This document shows positions 8,119 to 17,228 of a stretch of DNA of 64,000 bases, piece by piece. Both the position numbers and the translations under genes were made by a program. Where the stretch lies: assembly GCA_963840245.1 (NCBI GenBank), contig CAWIYI010000025.1, forward strand, positions 14,470 through 78,469, in the 5' to 3' direction. Numbering within the stretch: position 1 is the stretch's first letter; each line of letters starts with the position of its first letter. Source of the stretch: Bog-473 sp963840245. Lineage in GTDB: Bacteria; Actinomycetota; Acidimicrobiia; Acidimicrobiales; RAAP-2. Below the pieces are notes generated by a model. That model saw only the letters and a list, made by a program, of their open reading frames with translations. It searched no databases and was not told where the DNA came from.

Positions 8119-8861
8119 CGGTCGTCGACGTCGAGGGGCACGGGCCGGCCGAGCACTTCGGGTTCGGCGACAGGCTCGAGATCATCGCGGCGGAGAGCCG
8201 GCGCCTGGCCGACACGGTGGCGGCACGCGATCTCGAAGCGAGGGTGCCGTCCACTCCCGAGTGGTCGGTGCGCGACCTGGCCCACCACATCGGCGAGGTG
8301 CAGTGGTACTGGGGTCAGAACGTCCGGGCGCAGAATGCGAGCGAGCGCTCCGGGGCCGAACTGACGGCCTTTCCCGAGGACAGCGACCTGCTGGCCTGGC
8401 TGGGCTGGTGCACCTATTCACTGCTCGGCGCATTGCGCGAAGTCGGCGCTGACGCGCCGTGCTGGGCGTGGTGGCCCGAGCCCCACACCGCGGGTGCTGT
8501 GGGTCGGCATCAGGCCCAGGAGGTGTCTGTGCACCGCTGGGACGCCGAGGGCGTGACCGGTGCGTCGACACCACTCCACCCCGGGCTGGCCGACGACGGG
8601 GTGCCCGAGTTCATCGAGATCATGGTCGGTTCCGATCTGGCCTCGCTGCCGGGCGCCGTCACCCTGACGGCCACCGACACCGGCGCGAGCTGGCGCGTCG
8701 CCGGCGCCGGGGGCGACCGGGCCGCCCGGGTCTCCGAGCTGCGGGCCTCGGCGTCGGACCTGGTGCTCATGCTTTACCGTCGCCTGCCCGTCCCCGACGC
8801 CGCGGTGGAGGGCGACCCGGTGCTGGTGGCGGCGCTGCTGTCCCTGGCCGACACGAGATGA
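8115..8861 (+). CDS. Maleylpyruvate isomerase-like mycothiol-dependent enzyme
   Basis: The 248-residue protein has the two-part family layout. An N-terminal DinB-like four-helix domain carries the metal site (VPSTPEWSVRDLAHHIGEVQWYW, then VGRHQAQEVSVHRWDAEG around residue 135), and the C-terminal domain of about 90 residues follows SLPGAVTLTATDTG. Members use mycothiol as cofactor or as transferase substrate. HH and HRWD supply the His/Glu/Asp-type Zn ligands. The true substrate cannot be read from sequence. Its stop overlaps the MBL gene start (ATGA), so the two probably form a unit. Confidence 0.85.
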   Translation: MTVVDVEGHGPAEHFGFGDRLEIIAAESRRLADTVAARDLEARVPSTPEWSVRDLAHHIGEVQWYWGQNVRAQNASERSGAELTAFPEDSDLLAWLGWCTYSLLGALREVGADAPCWAWWPEPHTAGAVGRHQAQEVSVHRWDAEGVTGASTPLHPGLADDGVPEFIEIMVGSDLASLPGAVTLTATDTGASWRVAGAGGDRAARVSELRASASDLVLMLYRRLPVPDAAVEGDPVLVAALLSLADTR

Positions 8862-9592
8862 CCGAGCTGACCTTCCTGGGCACAGGCAACTTCGTCGCCC
8901 CACCGGGCCGGTACTGGAACAGCTTCGTCCTGGATGCGTCGGTCCTCGTGGAGCCGTCTCCGACAGCGCTGCCGCATCTGCGGCGCTGCGGCATCCCGGT
9001 CGACGCCATCGAGGTCGTCGTCGTCTCGCACTTCCACGCCGACCACTGCTTCGGTTGGCCCTTCCTGCTCGAGGCGGTCGCCGAGAGGGGCGCCGGACGG
9101 ACGCTGCACGTGGTTGGACCGCCCGGGATCGAGACGCACCTGGCCCATATGAACGAGGTCGGCGCGGTGGGATCGGTGACCGCCATGGCCCGGACCAACC
9201 TCGACCTGCGCTTCGTCGAGGTCGACGGGAGCTGGCAGGAGGCCGGGCCCCTGCGCTTCCGGGCCGTCGAGGTCGTGCACGTGCCGTACCTGCGCTGCTA
9301 CGGCTACCTGTTCGACCGGGGGAGCCGTGTGATCGGCTACTCGGGCGACACCACCCCGTGCGAGGGACTCAGCGAGCTGGCGCGCGAGGCGGGGGTGCTG
9401 GTCGTGGAATGCAACGGGCGGCACACGCCGCCCGGCGTCCCGACGTCGCATATGGACGAGGAATCCGTCCGGGCCCTCCAGGCCGCCCACCCCGACGTGC
9501 ACCTGGTCCTGACGCACCTGGGCGAGCAGGTGGACACCGCGTCCATGAGCGGCATGACCGTCCCGGACGACTTCGAGCGTCTGAGCGTCTGA
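8858..9592 (+). CDS. MBL-fold metallohydrolase
   Basis: The 244-residue protein starts TELTFLGTGNF and contains the metallo-beta-lactamase signature SHFHADHCFG (about residues 53-62), with further ligands in YSGDTTPCE and LTHLGEQ near the end, as in the RNase Z/arylsulfatase-like branch. It should be a binuclear Zn hydrolase acting on a phosphodiester, ester or thioester. It is translationally coupled to the mycothiol-type enzyme, which suggests a joint detoxification role (inference). The stop codon lies inside a tandem octamer repeat. Confidence 0.88.
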   Translation: MTELTFLGTGNFVAPPGRYWNSFVLDASVLVEPSPTALPHLRRCGIPVDAIEVVVVSHFHADHCFGWPFLLEAVAERGAGRTLHVVGPPGIETHLAHMNEVGAVGSVTAMARTNLDLRFVEVDGSWQEAGPLRFRAVEVVHVPYLRCYGYLFDRGSRVIGYSGDTTPCEGLSELAREAGVLVVECNGRHTPPGVPTSHMDEESVRALQAAHPDVHLVLTHLGEQVDTASMSGMTVPDDFERLSV

Positions 9593-9606
9593 GCGTCTGA
9601 GCGTCT
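9575..9606. repeat. Tandem octamer GAGCGTCT, four perfect copies
   Basis: Four exact copies of GAGCGTCT run through the stop codon of the MBL gene (TGA at 9590-9592) into the gap before the response regulator gene ends at 9620. Loss or gain of a copy would change only the last residues of the MBL protein. Confidence 0.9.
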
Positions 9607-9619
9607 GACGTCGAGTCCG

Positions 9620-10396
9620 TCAAGCTGCGGCGAAGCGGTAGCCCACGCCGCGCACCGTCGTGATGAGGATCGGCGTCGAGGGGTCGGCCTCGATGCGGGA
9701 GCGCAACCGCTTGATGTGCACGTCGAGCGTCTTGGTGTCGCCGATGTAGTCGGTGCCCCACACGCGATCGATGAGCACGTCGCGCGTGAGCACGCGCCCG
9801 GAGTTCTCGACGAGGAGGCGCAGCAACTCGAACTCCTTGCGCCGCAGGTGCACCTCCTCGCCGCGCACGAACACGCGGCGCTGGTCGAAGTCGACCTTGA
9901 TCCCGTTGGACTCCCAGGTGCCGTCGCTGCCGAGCTCGATGGAGCCCTCGATGTCGCGGGACTCGGAGCCCCCCGGGGCGCGCCGCAGGACGGCGCGCAT
10001 GCGCGCCACCAGCTCGCGCAGGCGGTAGGGCTTGGTCACGTAGTCGTCCGCGCCGACCTCGAGGGCGACGACGGTGTCGATCTCGGTGCCCTTGGCCGTC
10101 ACCATGATGATGGGGACAGACGAGCGCGTCCGGATGGCGCGGCAGACGTCGATCCCCGACAGCTTCGGCAGCATGAGGTCCAGCAGAAGGATGTCGGGCA
10201 CGGTCTCGTCGAAGAGATGCAGGGCCTCGTCGCCGTCGCGGGCCACCGTCACCCGGAAGCCCTCGTTGGTCAACCCGATCACCAGCGCCTCGATGAAGGA
10301 CTCCTCGTCCTCGGCCAGCAGCACGTTGACGGGTCCCTCGCCGGCCGCCGGGCGTCCTGTCTTCTTGCCGGTCTTGCCGGCGCCGGACTTGCTCAC
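9620..10396 (-). CDS. OmpR/PhoB-family response regulator (RegX3-like)
   Basis: The 258-residue regulator has a basic N-terminal extension of about 22 residues, then a receiver domain (acidic pair ED near 30, phospho-acceptor Asp 73 in LLDLMLPKLSG, Lys 122 in VTKPY) and a C-terminal winged helix (RRVFVRGEEVHLRRKEFELL to TVRGVGYRF). Gene order kinase-then-regulator with a GTGA overlap matches senX3-regX3, which in mycobacteria controls phosphate starvation genes. A phosphate role here is inferred from similarity only; no pho genes are in the window. Confidence 0.92.
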   Translation of the reverse strand: MSKSGAGKTGKKTGRPAAGEGPVNVLLAEDEESFIEALVIGLTNEGFRVTVARDGDEALHLFDETVPDILLLDLMLPKLSGIDVCRAIRTRSSVPIIMVTAKGTEIDTVVALEVGADDYVTKPYRLRELVARMRAVLRRAPGGSESRDIEGSIELGSDGTWESNGIKVDFDQRRVFVRGEEVHLRRKEFELLRLLVENSGRVLTRDVLIDRVWGTDYIGDTKTLDVHIKRLRSRIEADPSTPILITTVRGVGYRFAAA

Positions 10397-11991
10397 GCGA
10401 CGCGTTCTGCCTGCACCGGCAGGACGAGGGTGAAGGTGGAGCCCTCGCCCTCGCGCGACTCGACGTCGACCCATCCCTGGTGGTTGTTGGCCACGTGGCG
10501 GACGATGGAGAGACCGAGCCCGGTGCCGCCGGTGTCGCGGCTGCGCCCGTGGTCGACGCGGTAGAAGCGCTCGAAGATGCGATCGAGGTCCCGCGCCGGG
10601 ATGCCGACGCCGTGGTCCTGCACCGACAGCCGCACGTTGTCGCGCTCCTCGATGCGCCAATTGGGACCGCTCGCGGCGCCGGTGTCCCCCGGACCGGTTC
10701 CGGCGACGTCACCCTCGGGGGTGATCACCGGGGGTACCGGCATGGTCGGCGCCGTGGTGCCGGTGGCTGCCGAGGCGCCGGGGGCGGACTGGCCGAGTGG
10801 CGAGTACTGGTCGAGGATCTCGGGGGTGAAGACCGGCTCGACCGGGGCTTCCTCCGGCGCGGCGGCCTCGCTCTGGGCCGGCGTGGTGTCGGCGCGGACC
10901 GCGGGCAGCTCCCCGGTCGCCGGATCGGTCCCGGAACCCTCGTCGCCGTCGCCGTCGTAGCGTCCCCCCACGGAAGGGTGGCTGAGGTTGGGGTTGAAGC
11001 GCTGCACCGCGCCGGTCACGGCCACCTTGGAGTTGTCGTAGGAGTACGTGATGGCGTTCTCGAGCAGGGCGTGCATGGCCGAGACGAGCTGGCGGCGGTC
11101 ACCGAGCACGGCGACCGGTGGGGAGGGCTCGTGCAGCACGATCTCGATGCCGCGCTGGTCCGCCGTGGCGCGCACGCGCTCGATGGCGTCGGCCATCACC
11201 AGGTTGACCAGCACCGGCTCGCGCGGCGGCGCCTCCTCGGACTCGATGCGGGAGAGATCGAGCAGGTCGTCGATGATGCGGCTGACCCGGAAGGCCTCGT
11301 TGTGGATGCGGCCGGCCAGGCGCTGCGCCACGTCGGGATCCGGTTCGGACACGAGCGTCTCGGCCAGGAGGCCCAGCGCGCCCATCGGCGTCTTGAGCTC
11401 ATGGCTCACGTTGGCCACGAAGTCGCGCCGGATCTCCTCGAGTCGGCGGCGCTCCGAGACGTCCTCGATGAGCGCGATCACGCCGAGCGGCCGGCGCCCG
11501 TCGTCGATCTGGCGGGCGCGCACCTGCAGCGTGCGCCGCGGCGGGCCGTAGAGGTCGAGGGTGCGCTCGGCCGAGCCCTCGTGCCAGGCGTCCTCCAGGA
11601 CGTCGGTCACCGCCTGTGCGGCCAGGGCGTCACCGTGGCGGCTGACCATCAAAGCGTTGGCGCGCGCGTTGCGGTAGATCACCGCGCCGTTCTCGTCGCA
11701 CAGCACGACGCCTTGCGTGAGCGTGTCGAGCGAGCGACGCAGGCGGATGGCGTCGGAGCTCGACTCGGTCACCGCCTGGGCGGCCCCACCGGTCACCTGC
11801 TCCAGGTAGGCCAGCGAGGTCTCGACGTTGTACTCGTCGTTGGGCGGCTCGAGGCCGAGGCGGGTGCCGAGAGAGGCGAGGCGCTGCGAGATCGCCCGCC
11901 GCCCCGAGCGCCTTCCCAGCAGCGCGGCCACGAAACCGACGGCCACGCAGACGGCCACGGCGATCGCAATGAGCACGACCTCCTGGGTCAT
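10393..11991 (-). CDS. SenX3-like sensor histidine kinase with insert in the ATPase domain
   Basis: The 532-residue kinase has one N-terminal membrane segment (residues 4-26), a PAS-like domain (about 85-178), a HisKA dimerisation domain with phospho-His 197 in NVSHELKTP, and an HATPase domain. The N-box (ALLENAITYS, Asn 312) and G1 box (VQDHGVGIP, about 457-465) are separated by about 118 Pro/Ala/Thr/Gly-rich residues (about 328-445) where SenX3-type kinases have a short beta turn. The rest of the ATP lid (IFERFYRVD, GGTGLGLSIV) is normal. The ATG at 11991 places the membrane segment correctly; longer frames upstream lack support. Confidence 0.9.
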   Translation of the reverse strand: MTQEVVLIAIAVAVCVAVGFVAALLGRRSGRRAISQRLASLGTRLGLEPPNDEYNVETSLAYLEQVTGGAAQAVTESSSDAIRLRRSLDTLTQGVVLCDENGAVIYRNARANALMVSRHGDALAAQAVTDVLEDAWHEGSAERTLDLYGPPRRTLQVRARQIDDGRRPLGVIALIEDVSERRRLEEIRRDFVANVSHELKTPMGALGLLAETLVSEPDPDVAQRLAGRIHNEAFRVSRIIDDLLDLSRIESEEAPPREPVLVNLVMADAIERVRATADQRGIEIVLHEPSPPVAVLGDRRQLVSAMHALLENAITYSYDNSKVAVTGAVQRFNPNLSHPSVGGRYDGDGDEGSGTDPATGELPAVRADTTPAQSEAAAPEEAPVEPVFTPEILDQYSPLGQSAPGASAATGTTAPTMPVPPVITPEGDVAGTGPGDTGAASGPNWRIEERDNVRLSVQDHGVGIPARDLDRIFERFYRVDHGRSRDTGGTGLGLSIVRHVANNHQGWVDVESREGEGSTFTLVLPVQAERVA

Positions 11992-12283
11992 GTCCAGATT
12001 GACCTCGCCCGGCCCGATTCGCGGCACGTTCCCAATATGACAGGGCTGGGCCGTGCGGAGCGAACAGGTCGGCCCCGGGACGAGGCCGTTTCGCTGTGTC
12101 TTTGCTGGGCGCTGCCAGGACCGCCGTCCCTGAGCTGCCCTTCTGCCACCCCGAGCCAGGCACCGCCAACGCCCGCCTTCCCGGCGCGTCGGAAAGAAGG
12201 CCCAATGCGTCCCCCGGTGAACCGTTCTCCGCCGAACGGCGTGCCGGAGGGTCCGGCGCCGGCAGTCTCGACGGAGGGCACCC

Positions 12284-12577
12284 ATGGTCGTGTGGCACCT
12301 GGCCGATGTCTCGTTGAACCCCAGCGTGAACGCGCTCCCGGGTGGCGGGACCCTGCAGGAACTGACGAACGGGCTCGGCGCCTGGGCCCTCATCGCGGCG
12401 CTGGCCGGGCTGCTCATCGGCGCCGCCGCCTGGGCCCTGGGCGTTCATGCTCAGAACTTCCAACAGTCGATGGTCGGGCGCCGGGCCGTGCTCGTCTCGG
12501 GGCTGGCGGCCCTCCTGATCGGGGGCGCGCCGCCGATCATCAACTTCTTCTTCCACACCGGGACGGCCCTGCACTGA
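12284..12577 (+). CDS. Small two-helix membrane protein at the head of a T4SS-like operon
   Basis: The 97-residue protein has a short N-terminal part and two hydrophobic segments (WALIAALAGLLIGAAAWALGV and AVLVSGLAALLIGGAPPIINFFF), the size and topology of VirB2/TrbC-type pilin or pore subunits. A good Shine-Dalgarno sequence (GGAGGGC) precedes the ATG at 12284. It is 41 nt before the VirB6-like gene. No sequence motif proves the pilin role; the assignment rests on topology and position. Confidence 0.6.
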   Translation: MVVWHLADVSLNPSVNALPGGGTLQELTNGLGAWALIAALAGLLIGAAAWALGVHAQNFQQSMVGRRAVLVSGLAALLIGGAPPIINFFFHTGTALH

Positions 12578-12618
12578 TCCCGCCGAGCCACTGACCCACA
12601 ATCCGGGCCGCCGTTCCC

Positions 12619-14172
12619 ATGCTCGCCGCCGGTTGCACCGGTCTCGACGCGCTCAACCCGATCTGCCAGGCCGGCAGCATCGGAGGCTCCATCGCGTCCT
12701 CGGGCTTCGAGACGGTCCTGAGCGGGATCAGCCAGTGGGTGGCCAGCGGCGCCGAGTGGCTGTTGGGCCAGATCGGCGACGTCCTCAGCTCGACCACGAC
12801 GGTCGACGTCGGGGCCAGCTGGTTCCGCACCCACTACGGCCAGATGACGGCGCTGGCCGGCGTGGTCATCCTCCCGATGCTGCTGGCCTCGACCCTGCAG
12901 GCGGTGGTGCGCCAGAACCCGGGGCAGCTCGTCCGGACCTTCCTGGTCCAGCTCCCGCTGGCGCTGTTGCTGGCGGTGGTGGCGATCCAGATCGTCATCT
13001 TGAGCCTGTCCGCCACCGACGCCATGAGCGACGCCGTGGCGGGTGGCAGCAACGTGGACGTGAATTCCCTGCTCACCGGCGTGACCAGCGGGCTGGTGGC
13101 GGCCGCGGCCGACCCGACGATCGCCAGTTTCGTCCTGCTGCTCATCTCGCTGTTGATCGCCGTGGCGGCGTTCGTGCTGTGGCTGGAGCTGCTCATCCGG
13201 GCCGCCGCCGTCTACGTGGCGGTTCTCTTCCTGCCCTTGGCCCTGGCCACTCTCGTGTGGCCCGCGGTATCGCACTGGTGCCGGCGCCTGGTGGAGACGC
13301 TGGCGGCCCTCATCCTCTCCAAGTTCGTCATCGTGGCCACGCTGAGCCTGGCGGCGGGCGCCGTCTCCTCGGGCACGGCCGGGACCGGAACCCACGGCTC
13401 GGGCTTCTCGTCCGTGCTGGCGGGCGGCGCGCTCCTGGTCATGGCCACCTTCGTCCCCTTCGCCATCCTGCGCATGATCCCGGCCGTCGAGGCGGGCGCC
13501 GTCGGGCATCTCGACGGGCTGCGCGAGCGGGGGACCGCCGCGGTGAGCCGGCCGGCCCGCACCGCGGCGGGCCACGCGCTCCACGAGGGGCTGGGCGCCC
13601 TCGGCGACGCCCGGCTGCTCGCCCAGACGGCGGAGGCGGCAGCCGGCGGCGGGGCGGCTGCGGCCGGGGGAGCAGCGGTGGGGGCGGGTGCGGGCGCTGC
13701 TGGGGCCGGTGCTGCGGGGGCCGGTGCGGGCGAGGGCGCAGAAGGAGCCGCCGGCGGCACGGGCTCGGGCGTGCCCATGGCCGACGGGGATCCGGAGTCC
13801 CAGCGGGCGTACGACGACGCGGTCGCCCGGGGGGTTCTGCCCGGGCCCAAGGGACCCAAGCCGGTGCTCGGAGCCGAGCGCGCGTCGGGTACGAGTACCG
13901 GGACGGACGTCGACGACGCCGCGGCACCGGCGGCCGCGTCCGCCGGGAATGGTGTCCGCGACGACCCCACGCGGACACCGACCGGTCCGGCCACCCCCGA
14001 GGACGCCTGGAAGTGGGAGGGGGTGCCTGCCGGTCGCAGGTTGATCGGGAAGGTCGAGCCCGGCGAGACGCGTTACTACATGGACGACGACGGCCACGGT
14101 CCGCAGATCAGATGGCTGCCGGCGGCGTGGCCACCGGGCCAGGGACCACCGGAACAGGGGCCCGGGTCGTGA
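12619..14172 (+). CDS. VirB6/TrbL-like T4SS polytopic channel protein
   Basis: The 517-residue protein has an N-terminal exposed part, then five to six membrane helices (VVILPMLLASTLQ, LPLALLLAVVAIQIVIL, FVLLLISLLIAVAAFVLWLELLIRAAAVYVAVLFLPLALATLVW, ALILSKFVIVATLSLAAG, LLVMATFVPFAILRMI) followed by a cytoplasmic tail of about 190 residues. The tail has a Gly/Ala-only stretch near residues 335-385 and an acidic, Pro-rich end. The RAAAVYVAVLFLPLALA core is the most family-like part. It is the predicted inner-membrane channel of the secretion complex. Its stop overlaps the next start (GTGA). Confidence 0.75.
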   Translation: MLAAGCTGLDALNPICQAGSIGGSIASSGFETVLSGISQWVASGAEWLLGQIGDVLSSTTTVDVGASWFRTHYGQMTALAGVVILPMLLASTLQAVVRQNPGQLVRTFLVQLPLALLLAVVAIQIVILSLSATDAMSDAVAGGSNVDVNSLLTGVTSGLVAAAADPTIASFVLLLISLLIAVAAFVLWLELLIRAAAVYVAVLFLPLALATLVWPAVSHWCRRLVETLAALILSKFVIVATLSLAAGAVSSGTAGTGTHGSGFSSVLAGGALLVMATFVPFAILRMIPAVEAGAVGHLDGLRERGTAAVSRPARTAAGHALHEGLGALGDARLLAQTAEAAAGGGAAAAGGAAVGAGAGAAGAGAAGAGAGEGAEGAAGGTGSGVPMADGDPESQRAYDDAVARGVLPGPKGPKPVLGAERASGTSTGTDVDDAAAPAAASAGNGVRDDPTRTPTGPATPEDAWKWEGVPAGRRLIGKVEPGETRYYMDDDGHGPQIRWLPAAWPPGQGPPEQGPGS

Positions 14173-15527
14173 GCGGCGAGCGCGGGTCGCGCTACCGGTT
14201 CGGACCCCGAGAGCGCGGCGGCGGGTTGGCGGGCTGGCGCGCCGGCCAGATCGTCACCGTGGCCGTGGGTCTCGTCTTCGGTGTCCTGGTGCTGCGCTGG
14301 GAGCCCAACGCGGTGGGGGTGGCGGCGGCCATCGGCGTCCTCGTCCTCTACGGCGCGCTGGCGACGGTGCCGGTGGCCGGCCGGACCGGCGACGAGTGGC
14401 TGCCCGTCGTCGTGTGCTGGGGCACCCGCCGGGCCGGGGTGAGGGGCGCCGGGCACCTCGGTGCGCTGCGCGGGCTGCGCCTGCTCCGCGCCGGCTGGCA
14501 GGACATGGGCGTGGTGCACGACCGCGCCGAGCGGACGCTCACGGCGGCTCTCTCGCTGCGCGGCCGCAGCTTCGCCCTGTTGGGGGCGGACGAGCAGGAT
14601 CGCCGGGTCGGCGCCTGGGCCTCCGTGCTTTCCTCGTTGGCCCGCGAGGGCTCGCCGGTGCACCGGGTGCAGTGGGTGGCGGCGTCCTTCCCGGACGACG
14701 GCCAAGGGGTGCGGTCGTACCTCGCCGCCGAGGCGGCGCCCGACGCGACATCGGCCTGCACCGCCTCCTACGACGCGTTGTTGACCGACATGGACTCGCA
14801 CACCTGTGCCCACGATGTCGTGCTGGCCCTGCAGGTGCGGCTGACCAGGTCCGTCGAGGTCGGGTGCGCCACCCTGGCCCGCGAGATGGGATCGCTGGTG
14901 CGCCTGCTGGGCGACGCCGACGTGCAGGTGGAATCCGTCCTGTCGGCCGATGCGCTGGCTCAGCAGCTGCTCCGTACCTACGAGCCCGATGCGTCGTCCG
15001 CCGGCGACCCGCCCGTGGACCACTGGCCGATGGCATTGGAGGAGCGGTGGTCGGACGTGCGGGTCGACGGGATGGTCCACGCCACCTTCTGGGTGGCGGA
15101 GTGGCCGCGGATCGAGGTGCGCAGCGACTTCCTGGCGCCCCTCCTCCTCGGCGCGGCCCGCTCGACCCTGGCGGTCGTGATGGAGCCGCTCGGTCCGGAC
15201 ACCGCCGTGCGCAAGGTGGAGGCGTCGCGGACGGCTGACCTGGCGGACGCCGAGCTGCGCCGGCGCGGGGGCTTCGTGTCGACGGCCCGCCACGCCCGCG
15301 AATCGGAGGTCCTGGCGCGCCGGGAGGCCGAGCTCGCCGAGGGCCACGCCTCCTTCCGCTACGCGGGCTACGTCACCGTGTCGGCGCCGAGCGAAGAGGA
15401 GCTGGCGGCGGCCTGCGACGTCGTGCAGCACGCCGCGGGCCAGAGCCGCCTGGCCCTGCGGCGCCTCTACGGCGACCAGGCCTCGGCCTACACCTGCTCG
15501 CTCCCGCTCTGTCGCGGGCTGCGGTGA
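14169..15527 (+). CDS. SCO6880/PrgI-family T4SS protein (VirB3/VirB4-N-like)
   Basis: The 452-residue protein has two close membrane helices near the start (IVTVAVGLVFGVLVL and AAAIGVLVLYGALATVPV, about residues 28-65) preceded by a basic RYRFGPRERGG. A soluble part with no P-loop follows, matching the actinobacterial SCO6880 family, which supplies the VirB3-like anchor and the N-terminal half of a VirB4-type ATPase. The ATPase half is found 3 kb downstream at 18513. The end of the gene overlaps a sulfatase start (GTGA), tying that gene into the same transcript. Confidence 0.75.
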   Translation: MSGERGSRYRFGPRERGGGLAGWRAGQIVTVAVGLVFGVLVLRWEPNAVGVAAAIGVLVLYGALATVPVAGRTGDEWLPVVVCWGTRRAGVRGAGHLGALRGLRLLRAGWQDMGVVHDRAERTLTAALSLRGRSFALLGADEQDRRVGAWASVLSSLAREGSPVHRVQWVAASFPDDGQGVRSYLAAEAAPDATSACTASYDALLTDMDSHTCAHDVVLALQVRLTRSVEVGCATLAREMGSLVRLLGDADVQVESVLSADALAQQLLRTYEPDASSAGDPPVDHWPMALEERWSDVRVDGMVHATFWVAEWPRIEVRSDFLAPLLLGAARSTLAVVMEPLGPDTAVRKVEASRTADLADAELRRRGGFVSTARHARESEVLARREAELAEGHASFRYAGYVTVSAPSEEELAAACDVVQHAAGQSRLALRRLYGDQASAYTCSLPLCRGLR

Positions 15528-17170
15528 ACGCGGAGGCGCCCACCTACGATGCATCCATGCCGGCACGTCCAGATCCCGGCCCGCCGGCGGCGGGCGATGC
15601 GGAACGACCCGGTGCCCCGCGCAATGTCGTCGTGCTGCTGCTCGACAGCCTCAATCGGCACATGCTCGGCAGCTATGGCGGTACGGAGTTCGACACGCCG
15701 CATCTCGACCGCTTCGCCCGCGAGCGCGCCGTCCGTTTCACCTCGCACGTCACCGGCTCGCTGCCGTGCATGCCGGCGCGCCACGACATCTTGTGCGGGT
15801 CGCTCGACTTCCTCTGGCGACCGTGGGGCTCGATCGAGATCTGGGAGGAACCCATCACCCAGCAGCTCCGCCGGGCCGGTGTCACCACCATGCTGGTGTC
15901 GGATCACCCGCATCTCTTCGAGGTCGGCGGGGAGAACTACCACACCGACTTCAGCGCGTGGGACTACGTGCGCGGGCACGAGGGCGACCCGTGGCGCACG
16001 TATCCCGACCCGAGCTCCATCGGCGCGCCCGCCCTGCCCGCCCGGGGGGGCGGGTGGTTCTTCCGCGACCGGATGGGATGGGCGGACGCGGGCGACCGCC
16101 CCTACGACACCTCGCGCACGTTCTTCCGCGCCGAGGAGGACTTCCCGGGCCCGAAGACGATGCGCACCGCCGCCGGCTGGCTGCGCGACGGCGCGCCCGG
16201 CGACGCGCCGTTCCTCTTGTTCGTCGACGAGTTCGACCCGCACGAGCCGTTCGACACCCCCGAGCCGTGGGCGGGGCGCTACGACCCGGACTGGGACGGC
16301 GAGCTGCTCATCTGGCCCCCCTATGACGTCGGGGCGGTGGCCCAGGGCCGGTTGAGCGAGCGGGAGGGCCGCCAGATCCGGGCGAACTACGGCGCCAAGC
16401 TCAGCATGATCGACCACTGGGCGGGCGAGGTGTTCGCCGCGCTCACCGAGCGGGGGCTGTGGGACAGCACGGTGGTCATCGTGTGCACGGACCACGGGCA
16501 CTATCTCGGCGAGAAGGACATCTGGGGCAAGCCCGGCGTCATGCAGTACGAGCCGCTCGGCCACATCCCGCTGCTGGTGCACTGGCCGGGGCGGCCGGGC
16601 GGGACCGAGTGCGCGGCGTTGACGACCAACGTGGACCTGAACGCCACCATCGCGGAGGTGTTCGGCGTGCCGGGGCGTGCGGGCGCCCACGGGGTGTCGC
16701 TGGCTCCTCTGGCGCGGGGGGAGGCCGCGACGGTGCGGGAGTGGGCCATCGGCGGCGTCTTCGGGAACTGGGTGCAGGTGACGGACGGCCGGCGCAAGTA
16801 CGCGCGTGGCGCGGACGGGGACAACTTCCCCCTCTCCATGTGGTCGAACCGCTGGTCCACCATGACCGTGCACGGGCTGGAGGACGCGGTCCGCCTTCCC
16901 CCGCCCGATCGGCGGGCCCGGCTGGACTTCATGCCCGGGTCGGTCGTCCCCGTCATCCGCCAGCCCTTCGAGCCCGGTGACCGCCTCCCGTTCTGGGTCG
17001 GGCGCAGCGTGGTCGACGCGCATTTCCTCTTCGACCTCGACGACGACCCCGGCGAGGACGAGAACCTGGTCGGCACCGCGGCCGAGTCGGACATGGTGGA
17101 GCTGCTGCGCCACGCGTTGCGGTCGGTCGACGCACCGGACGAGCAGCTCGCACGGCTGGGCATCGCGTGA
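15524..17170 (+). CDS. Type I sulfatase (formylglycine-dependent)
   Basis: The 548-residue alkaline-phosphatase-superfamily hydrolase opens with VVLLLDSLNRHMLGSYGG, whose Asp binds Ca2+. The sulfatase signature CMPAR starts at Cys 82, the residue matured to formylglycine. VDEFDPHEPFDTP, VCTDHGHYLGEK and the following IWGKPG supply the remaining metal and sulfate-binding residues. No signal peptide is seen, so it should be cytoplasmic. The GTG at 15524 overlaps the T4SS gene stop; an ATG at 15557 is an alternative. A dedicated formylglycine-generating enzyme is not in the window. Confidence 0.9.
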   Translation: MNAEAPTYDASMPARPDPGPPAAGDAERPGAPRNVVVLLLDSLNRHMLGSYGGTEFDTPHLDRFARERAVRFTSHVTGSLPCMPARHDILCGSLDFLWRPWGSIEIWEEPITQQLRRAGVTTMLVSDHPHLFEVGGENYHTDFSAWDYVRGHEGDPWRTYPDPSSIGAPALPARGGGWFFRDRMGWADAGDRPYDTSRTFFRAEEDFPGPKTMRTAAGWLRDGAPGDAPFLLFVDEFDPHEPFDTPEPWAGRYDPDWDGELLIWPPYDVGAVAQGRLSEREGRQIRANYGAKLSMIDHWAGEVFAALTERGLWDSTVVIVCTDHGHYLGEKDIWGKPGVMQYEPLGHIPLLVHWPGRPGGTECAALTTNVDLNATIAEVFGVPGRAGAHGVSLAPLARGEAATVREWAIGGVFGNWVQVTDGRRKYARGADGDNFPLSMWSNRWSTMTVHGLEDAVRLPPPDRRARLDFMPGSVVPVIRQPFEPGDRLPFWVGRSVVDAHFLFDLDDDPGEDENLVGTAAESDMVELLRHALRSVDAPDEQLARLGIA

Positions 17171-17228
17171 GCGGCGGTGGTGCGCCGGGTGCGGCGGGTA
17201 CCGAGGGTGACGGCGACGGGCGACGACG

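Noticed and set aside
9575..9606. Octamer repeat as a phase-variation switch
   Set aside because: The repeat straddles the stop codon and changes only the last few residues of the MBL protein, so on/off switching is unlikely.
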